The notes beneath the pieces were generated by a model that saw nothing but the letters and a program-made list of their open reading frames with translations, did not search any database and had not been told where the DNA came from. From positions 1 through 10,327 of the forward strand of contig QGUR01000157.1 of NCBI GenBank assembly GCA_003242205.1: 10,327 nt of DNA. Reading direction: 5' to 3'. The position numbers and the translations under genes are program-made. How positions within the stretch are numbered: the stretch's first letter is position 1; each line of letters opens with the position of its first letter. Positions 1 to 5,858 of this stretch are shown in pieces. Origin of the DNA: Chloroflexota bacterium. GTDB taxonomy: Bacteria; Chloroflexota; Anaerolineae; Aggregatilineales; Phototrophicaceae.

Positions 1-1341
1 TTGGTGGGGCTGTGTTTTGTCGGTGTGGCCCTTGTTTCGGTTTGCCCGGCAGGCAAAGCGCTTTGGCCGGATATGATCTGGCTCGACCGGCGCGCTGAAG
101 CCGAAAGCCGGTGGCTGCAAAGCCTGCCGCGCGCAGGCGAACTGGTCGATCTGGTCGCCAACCCGCTTGACGCCGCTTACATCACGCCCAAGCTGCTGTG
201 GCTCAGGAACCGGCGTCCGGCGGTCTATGACGAGGCGAGCTGCTTCCTGACGGCTTCGGGCTACATCGTCGCCGCGCTGACGGGCGAATTTACCTGCGAT
301 CTTACGCAGGCTTACGGCTACCACTTTTTCGACATCCGTCGCGAACGCTGGGACGAAGCGGCGGCGCGGGAGATCGGCATCGACCTCGATAAAATGCCGC
401 GCCTTGTTCGCTGCACCGACGTTGTCGGTCAGGTGACGAAAACGGCTGCTGACGAAACGGGCATACCGGTCGGAACGCCTGTCATTGCCGGGTGTCTCGA
501 TGCGGCAGCGGGCGCGCTGGGCGCGGGCGTGACGGGAGTTGGCAAGACCAACGATCAGGGCGGGCAGGCAGGCGGCGTCGCCGTGAGCATGGATCGCGTT
601 GTGGTCGAGCCGCGGTTGATCTTCTCCCATCATGTCGTGCCGGGACAGTATCTGTTGCAGGCCGGGACGGTTGGCGGCGGTTCGCTTGGCTGGTTTCGCG
701 ATGTCCTTGGTCAGCCCGAAGTCGTCGCTGCGCGCTTGCTGGCGGACAGCCCGTTTGAGTGGTACAGCCGGCAGGCTGCGCTGGCCCCGCCCGGCGCGAA
801 CGGCCTGCTGTTTCTCCCCTACATGGCGGGTGAACGCACGCCGCTCTGGAATAGCCGCGCGCGCGGCGTCTTCTTCGGGCTGTCGTATGCCACCACGCGC
901 GCCGATATCCTGCGGGCGATCATGGAAGGCTGTGTTTTCGCCGTGTATGACAATGTTCGCCTTGCCGAGTCTCACGGCGTCTCAATCGACGAATACCTCG
1001 GTTCGGGCGGGGCGACGGCCAGCGCGGTCTGGTGTCAGATCAAAGCCGATATTTACGGCAAGCCCTACGTCGTAGCCCGCCGGCAGGATGGCGGCGAAGG
1101 CGGGCATCTGCTTGGGCTATACGCCCTGACCGCCTATGGCGTTGGGCTGGAGGACGACATCGGCGCGTGTGTCGAGCGCCTGTTGCCCCGGCGCACGGTT
1201 TACGAACCCTCACCGGAACGTCACGCTATTTATCAAAACTATTTCAGCATCTATCGTGACGTTTCACGCCATCTTTTGGACGACTTTGACCGGCTCGCGG
1301 CGGTGACACAGGCCCACCGGCAATCATCCTCCGCGCTCTGA
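1..1341 (+). CDS. FGGY-family carbohydrate kinase (xylulokinase-like), 5'-truncated by window edge
   Basis: ATP-dependent cytoplasmic kinase of the FGGY family (xylulo-, ribulo-, fuculo-, gluconokinase group), which phosphorylates a free sugar or polyol after uptake. The 446 visible residues begin at the family segment ending in IWLDRR (about residues 27-32 here), which normally lies roughly 90 residues in, so the ATP-binding N-terminus lies upstream of the window and the TTG at position 1 is not a real start. Landmarks: the GCLDAAAGALGAG segment with the probable catalytic base Asp167; the PYMAGERTPLW motif and following ARGVFFGLS (about 274-293); IMEGCVFAVYDNV; the nucleotide-binding GSGGA (334-338) and QIKADIYGKP; and EGGHLLGLYAL near the C-terminus. 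The usual GTS-type phosphate loop appears to be replaced by GQAGG (188-192). The dehydrogenase gene follows within 3-15 nt, so they are probably co-transcribed. Sugar specificity cannot be assigned; xylulokinase is only the nearest general label. Confidence 0.9.
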   Translation: MVGLCFVGVALVSVCPAGKALWPDMIWLDRRAEAESRWLQSLPRAGELVDLVANPLDAAYITPKLLWLRNRRPAVYDEASCFLTASGYIVAALTGEFTCDLTQAYGYHFFDIRRERWDEAAAREIGIDLDKMPRLVRCTDVVGQVTKTAADETGIPVGTPVIAGCLDAAAGALGAGVTGVGKTNDQGGQAGGVAVSMDRVVVEPRLIFSHHVVPGQYLLQAGTVGGGSLGWFRDVLGQPEVVAARLLADSPFEWYSRQAALAPPGANGLLFLPYMAGERTPLWNSRARGVFFGLSYATTRADILRAIMEGCVFAVYDNVRLAESHGVSIDEYLGSGGATASAVWCQIKADIYGKPYVVARRQDGGEGGHLLGLYALTAYGVGLEDDIGACVERLLPRRTVYEPSPERHAIYQNYFSIYRDVSRHLLDDFDRLAAVTQAHRQSSSAL

Positions 1342-1356
1342 CGAATGGATGTGTTG

Positions 1357-2412
1357 ATGAAAGCGGCAATTCTCGAAGACAAGGGACGGCTGACTTACCG
1401 CGACCTGCCGGCGCCGGTCCCCGGTCCCGGTAATGTTCTGCTCAGGGTGAAGGCGACGTCGATTTGCGGATCGGACATTCTGCGCTTCGCGAAAGGGCAT
1501 CGTTTGTACCCGCTCATTCTCGGCCACGAATGCGCCGGGATCATCGAGTCTGTGGGCGAGGGGGTGAGTGACGAACTGGTTGGGCGTCGCGCCGCGCTGA
1601 TCCCGCTGATTCCCTGCTTTCAGTGCGACCAGTGCGAGCGCGGGCTGTATTCGGCCTGCCGCAGTTATTCCTTTATCGGTTCGCGGCAGCACGGCGGGTT
1701 TGCCGAATTTCTGGAACTTCCCGCGCGCAATGCGCTGCTTGTGCCGGACGATATGCCGTTTGAGCACGCAGCGCTGATCGAGCCGTCGACGGTGGCGCGG
1801 CATATCCTCGATCTGGGCGATTTCAGGGCGGGGCAGTCGGCGCTTGTGCTGGGCGCAGGCTCCATTGGCCTGATGACGGTCCAGTGGCTGCGGATTCTCG
1901 GCGCTTCGCAAATCATCTGTACCGATCTGGTTGAGGAAAACCTGCAAGCGGCGCGCGAGCTGGGCGCACACGTGACGCTGAATGCGCGGGATGTTGACGT
2001 ACCGGGCGAGGTGCTGAAACTGACAGGTGACGGCGTCGATCTGGCGGTGGAGGCGGCAGGCGCGCCACAGACGCTGATGCAAGCGGTTCATGCGACCCGC
2101 CCGCGCGGCACAATCGTCTGCGGCGGCAATCAGCCTCTCGATGCCAGTCTGCCGATGACGTTAATCGAGGATTTGATGCGCCGGGAACTGCGGCTGATGG
2201 GCTGCTTCATGTCATATTCTGCGCCGTTTCCCGGCCACGAATGGACGGAAAGCGTCGAGAAAATCCAATCCGGCGAGTTGAACATGCAGGCTATGATCTC
2301 GCATCGCTGCCCGTTGTCCGATGCGCCGCGCGTGTTCGCCGATATCGCCGCGCATCGTCTCGCGCATCGCAAAATTATCCTGTTACCCGACGGCCGGCAG
2401 GCTGACGCCTGA
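1357..2412 (+). CDS. zinc-dependent medium-chain alcohol/polyol dehydrogenase (GatD/sorbitol dehydrogenase-like)
   Basis: Cytoplasmic NAD-dependent dehydrogenase of the zinc MDR superfamily, expected to oxidise a polyol, polyol phosphate or sugar to the keto form. From ATG 1357 it is 351 residues. Catalytic zinc ligands are Cys37 in ICGSD and His57-Glu58 in GHE. The structural zinc site has four Cys at 87, 90, 93 and 101, spaced C-x2-C-x2-C-x7-C. The Rossmann motif GAGSIG lies at 166-171, with Asp190 at the end of the second strand, which favours NAD over NADP. The IGSRxxGGFAEF segment, and a C-terminal third with SYSAPFPGHEW, closely resemble E. coli galactitol-1-phosphate 5-dehydrogenase as I recall it. 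An in-frame ATG at 1345 would add four residues (MDVL); I prefer 1357 because the family starts MKAA and a weak GGA sits 7 nt upstream. It lies between the kinase and mutarotase genes in one operon, so it probably converts the imported polyol to the kinase substrate. The substrate is unknown. Confidence 0.92.
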   Translation: MKAAILEDKGRLTYRDLPAPVPGPGNVLLRVKATSICGSDILRFAKGHRLYPLILGHECAGIIESVGEGVSDELVGRRAALIPLIPCFQCDQCERGLYSACRSYSFIGSRQHGGFAEFLELPARNALLVPDDMPFEHAALIEPSTVARHILDLGDFRAGQSALVLGAGSIGLMTVQWLRILGASQIICTDLVEENLQAARELGAHVTLNARDVDVPGEVLKLTGDGVDLAVEAAGAPQTLMQAVHATRPRGTIVCGGNQPLDASLPMTLIEDLMRRELRLMGCFMSYSAPFPGHEWTESVEKIQSGELNMQAMISHRCPLSDAPRVFADIAAHRLAHRKIILLPDGRQADA

Positions 2413-2446
2413 TGGGCGGTTTTCTTCTTGGTTGAAAGGCAAGGAA

Positions 2447-2860
2447 ATGATTCGCACAAAGCTGACACACCCCGGCATTCTTGGCACGCTCGGCATGCTC
2501 GGTCATGGCAGTAGAGTCTTGATCGCCGACGGCAACTTCCCGTTTGCCACGCACACCAACCCCTCCGCCTTTCGTGTCTATCTGAATTTGCGGCGAGGAC
2601 TGGTCACGGTGACCGACGTGCTCGAAACGCTCGTCGACACGATCCCGATCGAGGCCGCGCACGTGATGCAGCCCGACGATGGCGTCGAGCCTGAAATCTT
2701 CAGCGAGTTCCGCGCGCTGCTGCCGGGTATCGAGCTGCAACCTGTCGGGCGCTTCGACTTCTACGATATTAGCGGCCTGCCGGACGTCGGATTGGTGATC
2801 GCGACCGGCGAAGCGCGCGTTTACGCCAATCTCTTGCTGACAATCGGCGTGGTGACCTAG
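2447..2860 (+). CDS. RbsD/FucU-family sugar mutarotase (ribose pyranase / fucose mutarotase-like)
   Basis: Small cytoplasmic enzyme of 137 residues (family about 140) that interconverts anomers or pyranose/furanose ring forms of a free sugar so that only one form feeds the next enzyme. The family signature is clear: LGHGSRVLIADGNFP contains the probable catalytic pair His20 and Asp28, as in RbsD. The C-terminus has GRFDFY (101-106), ATGEARVYANLLL with Tyr126 and Asn128, and ends GVVT. The RFxFY and TGExxxYxNxLL pattern is closer to FucU than to RbsD. ATG 2447 is chosen because AAAGG (2435-2439) lies 7 nt upstream and the protein then starts where the family starts; the open frame extends to 2321 but that part overlaps the dehydrogenase gene. 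It begins 34 nt after the dehydrogenase stop, consistent with an operon. The sugar could be fucose, ribose or another; the neighbours do not settle it. Confidence 0.9.
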   Translation: MIRTKLTHPGILGTLGMLGHGSRVLIADGNFPFATHTNPSAFRVYLNLRRGLVTVTDVLETLVDTIPIEAAHVMQPDDGVEPEIFSEFRALLPGIELQPVGRFDFYDISGLPDVGLVIATGEARVYANLLLTIGVVT

Positions 2861-2909
2861 TCACATTTGTTACCTGTTGGTGCACGATTTACGGGCGGCG
2901 AGGGTATAT

Positions 2910-2938
2910 TTGACACGCTTGTGGTCGCATGCTATGTT
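2910..2938 (+). promoter_or_regulatory. sigma70-type promoter for the sugar ABC transporter genes
   Basis: A consensus -35 box TTGACA (2910-2915) is followed by a 17-nt spacer and a -10 box TATGTT (2933-2938, four of six matches). It is the best-formed promoter in the window, lying about 145 nt upstream of the ATPase start codon in an otherwise non-coding stretch. It would start a transcript near 2945 with a leader of about 135 nt. It separates the enzyme genes from the transporter genes, so the transporter can be transcribed on its own, although read-through from the enzyme genes remains possible because I see no terminator after the mutarotase gene. Not tested experimentally. Confidence 0.6.
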
Positions 2939-2949
2939 ATGCATAACAT
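2934..2949. promoter_or_regulatory. 16-bp perfect palindrome, candidate repressor operator
   Basis: ATGTTATGCATAACAT reads identically on both strands, with its centre between 2941 and 2942. It overlaps five of the six bases of the -10 box and covers the expected transcription start. A bound dimer would block polymerase, which is the usual arrangement for a sugar-responsive repressor. An even-length palindrome of ATGTTAnnnnTAACAT style is typical of LacI-family sugar regulators, and GntR-family sites can also look like this; assigning the family is inference. A second, 10-bp palindrome TAACATGTTA (2944-2953) overlaps its right end. No regulator gene is in the window. Confidence 0.6.
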
Positions 2950-2959
2950 GTTACCGTTA

Positions 2960-2997
2960 CCAGCCGCCTTTTAGCGGATACGTGAGCAGGCGGCTGG
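2960..2997 (+). other. 10-bp stem-loop in the leader of the ATPase gene
   Basis: CCAGCCGCCT (2960-2969) pairs perfectly with AGGCGGCTGG (2988-2997) across an 18-nt loop. It lies 85 nt upstream of the ATPase start and just downstream of the predicted transcription start, so it would form in the 5' leader. It is not followed by a run of T and is therefore not an intrinsic terminator by itself. Part of its right arm (GGCGGC, 2989-2994) could instead pair with GCCGCC at 3019-3024. A role in mRNA stability or attenuation is possible but unproven. It matches no riboswitch I recognise. Confidence 0.45.
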
Positions 2998-3081
2998 CGC
3001 GCGAACCCATGTGGGGCTGCCGCCGTAGAACGCTTTATAATAGTTGAGTGTCATTTATTCCCGGTTGCCGAGGGGAAATTC

Positions 3082-4617
3082 ATGACCGACGTACTAGTCT
3101 TAATGGAAGGTATTGAAAAATCGTTTCCCGGCGTTCACGCGCTGTCCCAGTGCCAGTTTGAGCTTCGGGCTGGCGAAGTTCACGCGCTCGTGGGCGAAAA
3201 CGGGGCCGGCAAGTCGACACTGATGAAAATTTTAGCCGGCGTTTACAGCAAGGATGCCGGGCGCATCTTCTACCGGGGGCGCGAAGTCGATATTCCCAAT
3301 CCACGCGCTGCCCAGCTCCTCGGCATCAGCATGATCCATCAGGAACTGAACCTGATGCCACACCTGACGGTGGCACAGAATATCTTTATTGGCCGCGAGC
3401 CGCGGCAGCGCATTCCCTTTGTTCTGGACGACAAGCGAATCAACGAGCAGACCCGCGCATTGCTCGACCGCCTGCACCTGAAGCTCGATCCCAGAACCAA
3501 GGTGGCCGATCTGACGGTGGCGAAACAGCAGATGGTCGAGATTGCCAAGGCGCTGTCGTTCAACTCGGAAGTGCTCATCATGGATGAGCCGACCGCCGCG
3601 CTAACTGAGGCGGAAATCGCCGAATTGTTCCGCATCATCCGCCAGTTGCGCGAGAACGGCGTCGGCATTGTCTATATCAGCCACCGGCTTGATGAACTGA
3701 AGCAAATTTCGGATCGCGTCACGGTCATGCGTGACGGTCGCTATATCGACACCGTGGAGACGGCGCAGACGACCGCTGATCAGATCATCAAGATGATGGT
3801 CGGGCGGACCATTTACGAGGTTATGCCCGAACTGCGCGACGAGCCCTACAGCGAAACCGTGCTGCGGGTGAGTAACCTTAATCGCGGCCGTACGCTCAAA
3901 AACGTGAGCTTTGAACTGAAACGCGGTGAAATTCTGGGGTTTGCCGGCCTTATGGGCGCGGGGCGAACGGAAGTCGCGCGCGCGATCTTCGGCGCCGATC
4001 CGGTTGACTCGATGGATATGTGGGTCATGGGCCGGAAGGTGCAAATTTCAAGCCCGGCGGACGCGGTGGCGCATGGCATCGGCTATCTCTCCGAGGACCG
4101 GAAGCGCTACGGGCTGACCTTGAGCATGGACGTTGAGGACAATGTCGTGCTGGGGTCGATGAAACGCTTTTTAAACGCGCTCGGCATCATCAAACGGTCG
4201 GACACGCGCGTCACCGTCGAAGAATATGTCAAATCGCTGGCTATCCGCACGCCCAGCATTCACCAGCAGGTCAAGAACCTGTCCGGTGGCAACCAGCAGA
4301 AGGTCGTCATCGCCAAATGGCTGACTGCGAACACGGATATTCTGATTTTTGATGAACCTACACGTGGTATCGACGTCGGCGCGAAAAGCGAGATCTATAA
4401 ACTGCTGAACGAGCTGGCCCGAAACGGCAAGTCGATCATCATGATCTCGTCGGAACTACCGGAAATCCTGCGCATGAGCCATCGCATCATCGTTATGTGC
4501 GAGGGGCGCATAACCGGCGAGTTGACGGCCGCTGAGGCGACACAGGAAAAGATCATGCGGCTGGCCACGCAGCGCGAGGATACAACGACGTCTCCAACCG
4601 AACCCGTTTATGCCTAG
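3082..4617 (+). CDS. CUT2-family sugar ABC transporter, fused double ATPase (RbsA/XylG/MglA-like)
   Basis: Energy-coupling subunit of a monosaccharide importer on the inner face of the membrane. At 511 residues it has the usual two-domain CUT2 length. N-terminal domain: Walker A GENGAGKS (38-45), a diverged signature LTVAKQQ (144-150), Walker B LIMDEP with Asp168-Glu169, and switch His201 in ISHR. C-terminal domain: a degenerate Walker A GLMGAGRTE (289-297) with Arg295 where Lys is expected, a canonical signature LSGGNQQ (400-406), and Walker B LIFDEP with Asp424-Glu425. One good Walker A/B plus one good signature gives a single full composite ATP site, which is normal for this family. ATG 3082 has a strong ribosome binding site (GAGGGGA, 3070-3076). 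It is first in the transporter set, with the permease gene 21 nt downstream. Specificity is set by the binding protein, so no symbol is assigned. Confidence 0.96.
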   Translation: MTDVLVLMEGIEKSFPGVHALSQCQFELRAGEVHALVGENGAGKSTLMKILAGVYSKDAGRIFYRGREVDIPNPRAAQLLGISMIHQELNLMPHLTVAQNIFIGREPRQRIPFVLDDKRINEQTRALLDRLHLKLDPRTKVADLTVAKQQMVEIAKALSFNSEVLIMDEPTAALTEAEIAELFRIIRQLRENGVGIVYISHRLDELKQISDRVTVMRDGRYIDTVETAQTTADQIIKMMVGRTIYEVMPELRDEPYSETVLRVSNLNRGRTLKNVSFELKRGEILGFAGLMGAGRTEVARAIFGADPVDSMDMWVMGRKVQISSPADAVAHGIGYLSEDRKRYGLTLSMDVEDNVVLGSMKRFLNALGIIKRSDTRVTVEEYVKSLAIRTPSIHQQVKNLSGGNQQKVVIAKWLTANTDILIFDEPTRGIDVGAKSEIYKLLNELARNGKSIIMISSELPEILRMSHRIIVMCEGRITGELTAAEATQEKIMRLATQREDTTTSPTEPVYA

Positions 4618-4638
4618 TATAATCGAGAATGGTTAATT

Positions 4639-5649
4639 ATGGCTGTTGATATCACCACTTCCGTACCGCAAAAAAGCTCACTCGCCGGGTCGCTCCTGCG
4701 GGGCAATGCCGCACAGCGCATTCTAGCGTTCGCGGCGCTGATCATTCTGTTCGTCGTGTTCTCGCTGGCTTCGCCGAATTTTCTGCAATTCAACAATATC
4801 ATCGGCATTTTGCTGGCCACGGCGGTGAATGGCGTGCTCGCGTTGGGCGTGACGTTCGTTATCACGACCGGCGGCATTGATCTGTCTATCGGCACGGTGA
4901 TGTCGTTCTCGGCGGTGATGACGGCGGTCTTTATCACCTTCTGGGGCTTGCCGACGCCGGTTGGCATCCTCGGCGGCATCCTGACCGGGGCTGTCGCCGG
5001 GTTTCTGAACGGCCTTGTGATCGCCAAGCTCAGGATCCCACCGTTTATCGCAACGCTGGGGGTCATGTATGTCGCCAAAGGGTTGGCGCTGATTATCTCC
5101 GGTCTGCGGCCGATCTATTTCAACGACGCGCCGGATTTCCGCCCGGTTGCGATGGGGTCGGTGATCGGCGCGATTGTGCCGGGTCTGGAAATACCGAACG
5201 CCGTACTCATCCTGTTCGGCGCGGCGGCGATTGCCGGTTTCATCCTCAACCGCACCGTCCTCGGCCGCTATACCTTTGCGCTCGGCAGCAATGAAGAAGC
5301 GACGCGGCTTTCCGGTGTCAATGTCGACCGTTGGAAGATCGCCATCTATACGCTGTGCGGTTTGTTCTCAGGACTGGGCGGCGTGCTGATGGCCGCGCGT
5401 CTGAATTCCGCTCAACCTGCGCTCGGTCAGGGCTATGAACTGGACGCGATTGCGGCGGTCGTCATCGGCGGCACGTCGTTGGCCGGCGGGGAAGGCACGA
5501 TCCTCGGAACCATCATCGGCGCGTTTGTGATGAGCGTGCTGGTGAACGGCCTTCGTATTCTGTCGGTTCCGCAGGAGTGGCAGACGGTCGTCACGGGCGC
5601 GATCATCATCGTGGCCGTCTATATCGACATCATTCGCCGGCGCAGGTAG
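4639..5649 (+). CDS. CUT2-family sugar ABC transporter permease (RbsC-like)
   Basis: Integral membrane channel subunit of the monosaccharide importer, 336 residues, very hydrophobic with roughly eight to ten predicted membrane segments. A short polar N-terminus (about residues 1-26) precedes the first helix, near 27-44. Family motifs: TTGGIDLSIG (76-85), RIPPFIATLG (132-141), LGRYTFALGSNEEATRLSGV (208-227), and the cytoplasmic coupling region ELDAIAAVVIGGTSLAGGEG (267-286), which contacts the ATPase. The tail RRRR at 333-336 fits the positive-inside rule. It starts 21 nt after the ATPase stop and has only a poor ribosome binding site (GAG about 12 nt upstream), so its translation may depend on ribosomes arriving from the ATPase gene. 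A 209-nt gap then separates it from the binding-protein gene. Confidence 0.95.
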   Translation: MAVDITTSVPQKSSLAGSLLRGNAAQRILAFAALIILFVVFSLASPNFLQFNNIIGILLATAVNGVLALGVTFVITTGGIDLSIGTVMSFSAVMTAVFITFWGLPTPVGILGGILTGAVAGFLNGLVIAKLRIPPFIATLGVMYVAKGLALIISGLRPIYFNDAPDFRPVAMGSVIGAIVPGLEIPNAVLILFGAAAIAGFILNRTVLGRYTFALGSNEEATRLSGVNVDRWKIAIYTLCGLFSGLGGVLMAARLNSAQPALGQGYELDAIAAVVIGGTSLAGGEGTILGTIIGAFVMSVLVNGLRILSVPQEWQTVVTGAIIIVAVYIDIIRRRR

Positions 5650-5858
5650 ACCACAGTTCGTGAAGTCATTGGCATAGGTTAAGCGCTCCATTCCGGGGCT
5701 TAACATGGCGATTCTGGACATACCGAAAGGAGGTTGCACAAGCGCATCCACGACGGGTTTGGCTACATCCTGACGACCGCGTGGAGGCGTCTACGAGACA
5801 ACAAAGCAGGTAATTAGACAGTGCCGTCAGGTGGTTTATTCATAAAAGGGAGAATGCA
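5650..5858 (+). other. permease-binding protein intergenic region with hairpin, orphan Shine-Dalgarno and tiny reading frames
   Basis: This 209-nt gap is long for the inside of a transporter operon. It holds a 7-bp stem GTTAAGC/GCTTAAC (5678-5684 with 5698-5704, 13-nt loop) without a following T-run, so more likely a processing or stability element than a terminator. A near-consensus Shine-Dalgarno AAAGGAGGT (5726-5734) has no start codon at usable spacing. A TTG directly adjacent (5734) opens 27 codons to TAG 5815-5817, and an ATG at 5705 opens 22 codons to TGA 5771-5773. Neither product is recognisable to me. A 6-bp repeat TCCACG/CGTGGA (5747-5752, 5780-5785) adds weak structure. I see no convincing promoter. 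Confidence 0.4.
5678..5704 (+). other. intergenic stem-loop upstream of the binding-protein gene
   Basis: GTTAAGC and GCTTAAC form a perfect 7-bp stem around a 13-nt loop, 28 nt after the permease stop codon. Hairpins at this place in sugar-importer operons can protect one side of the mRNA from exonucleases and so help make more binding protein than permease; that role here is inference from position. There is no T-run after it, so it should not stop transcription efficiently. Confidence 0.4.

Noticed and set aside
2321..2446. Extension of the mutarotase upstream into the dehydrogenase gene
   Set aside because: The extension is an out-of-frame translation of the dehydrogenase C-terminus; ATG 2447 has a good ribosome binding site and fits the family length.
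2852..2864. Inverted repeat GTGACCTAGTCAC over the mutarotase stop codon as a terminator or operator
   Set aside because: The arms are only 5 bp with a 3-nt centre and no T-run; plausible by chance.
3036..3041. Perfect TATAAT in the leader 41 nt before the ATPase start, as a second promoter
   Set aside because: No -35-like sequence lies 16-18 nt upstream (the region is GGGGCT-like) and there is no extended TG motif.
4618..4623. TATAAT between the ATPase and permease genes as an internal promoter
   Set aside because: No -35 box at suitable distance inside the end of the ATPase gene; the genes are 21 nt apart and clearly co-transcribed.
5815..5843. TAGACA with a downstream AT-rich ATTCAT as a separate promoter for the binding-protein gene
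   Set aside because: The -10 match is poor, and the start would fall almost on the ribosome binding site.
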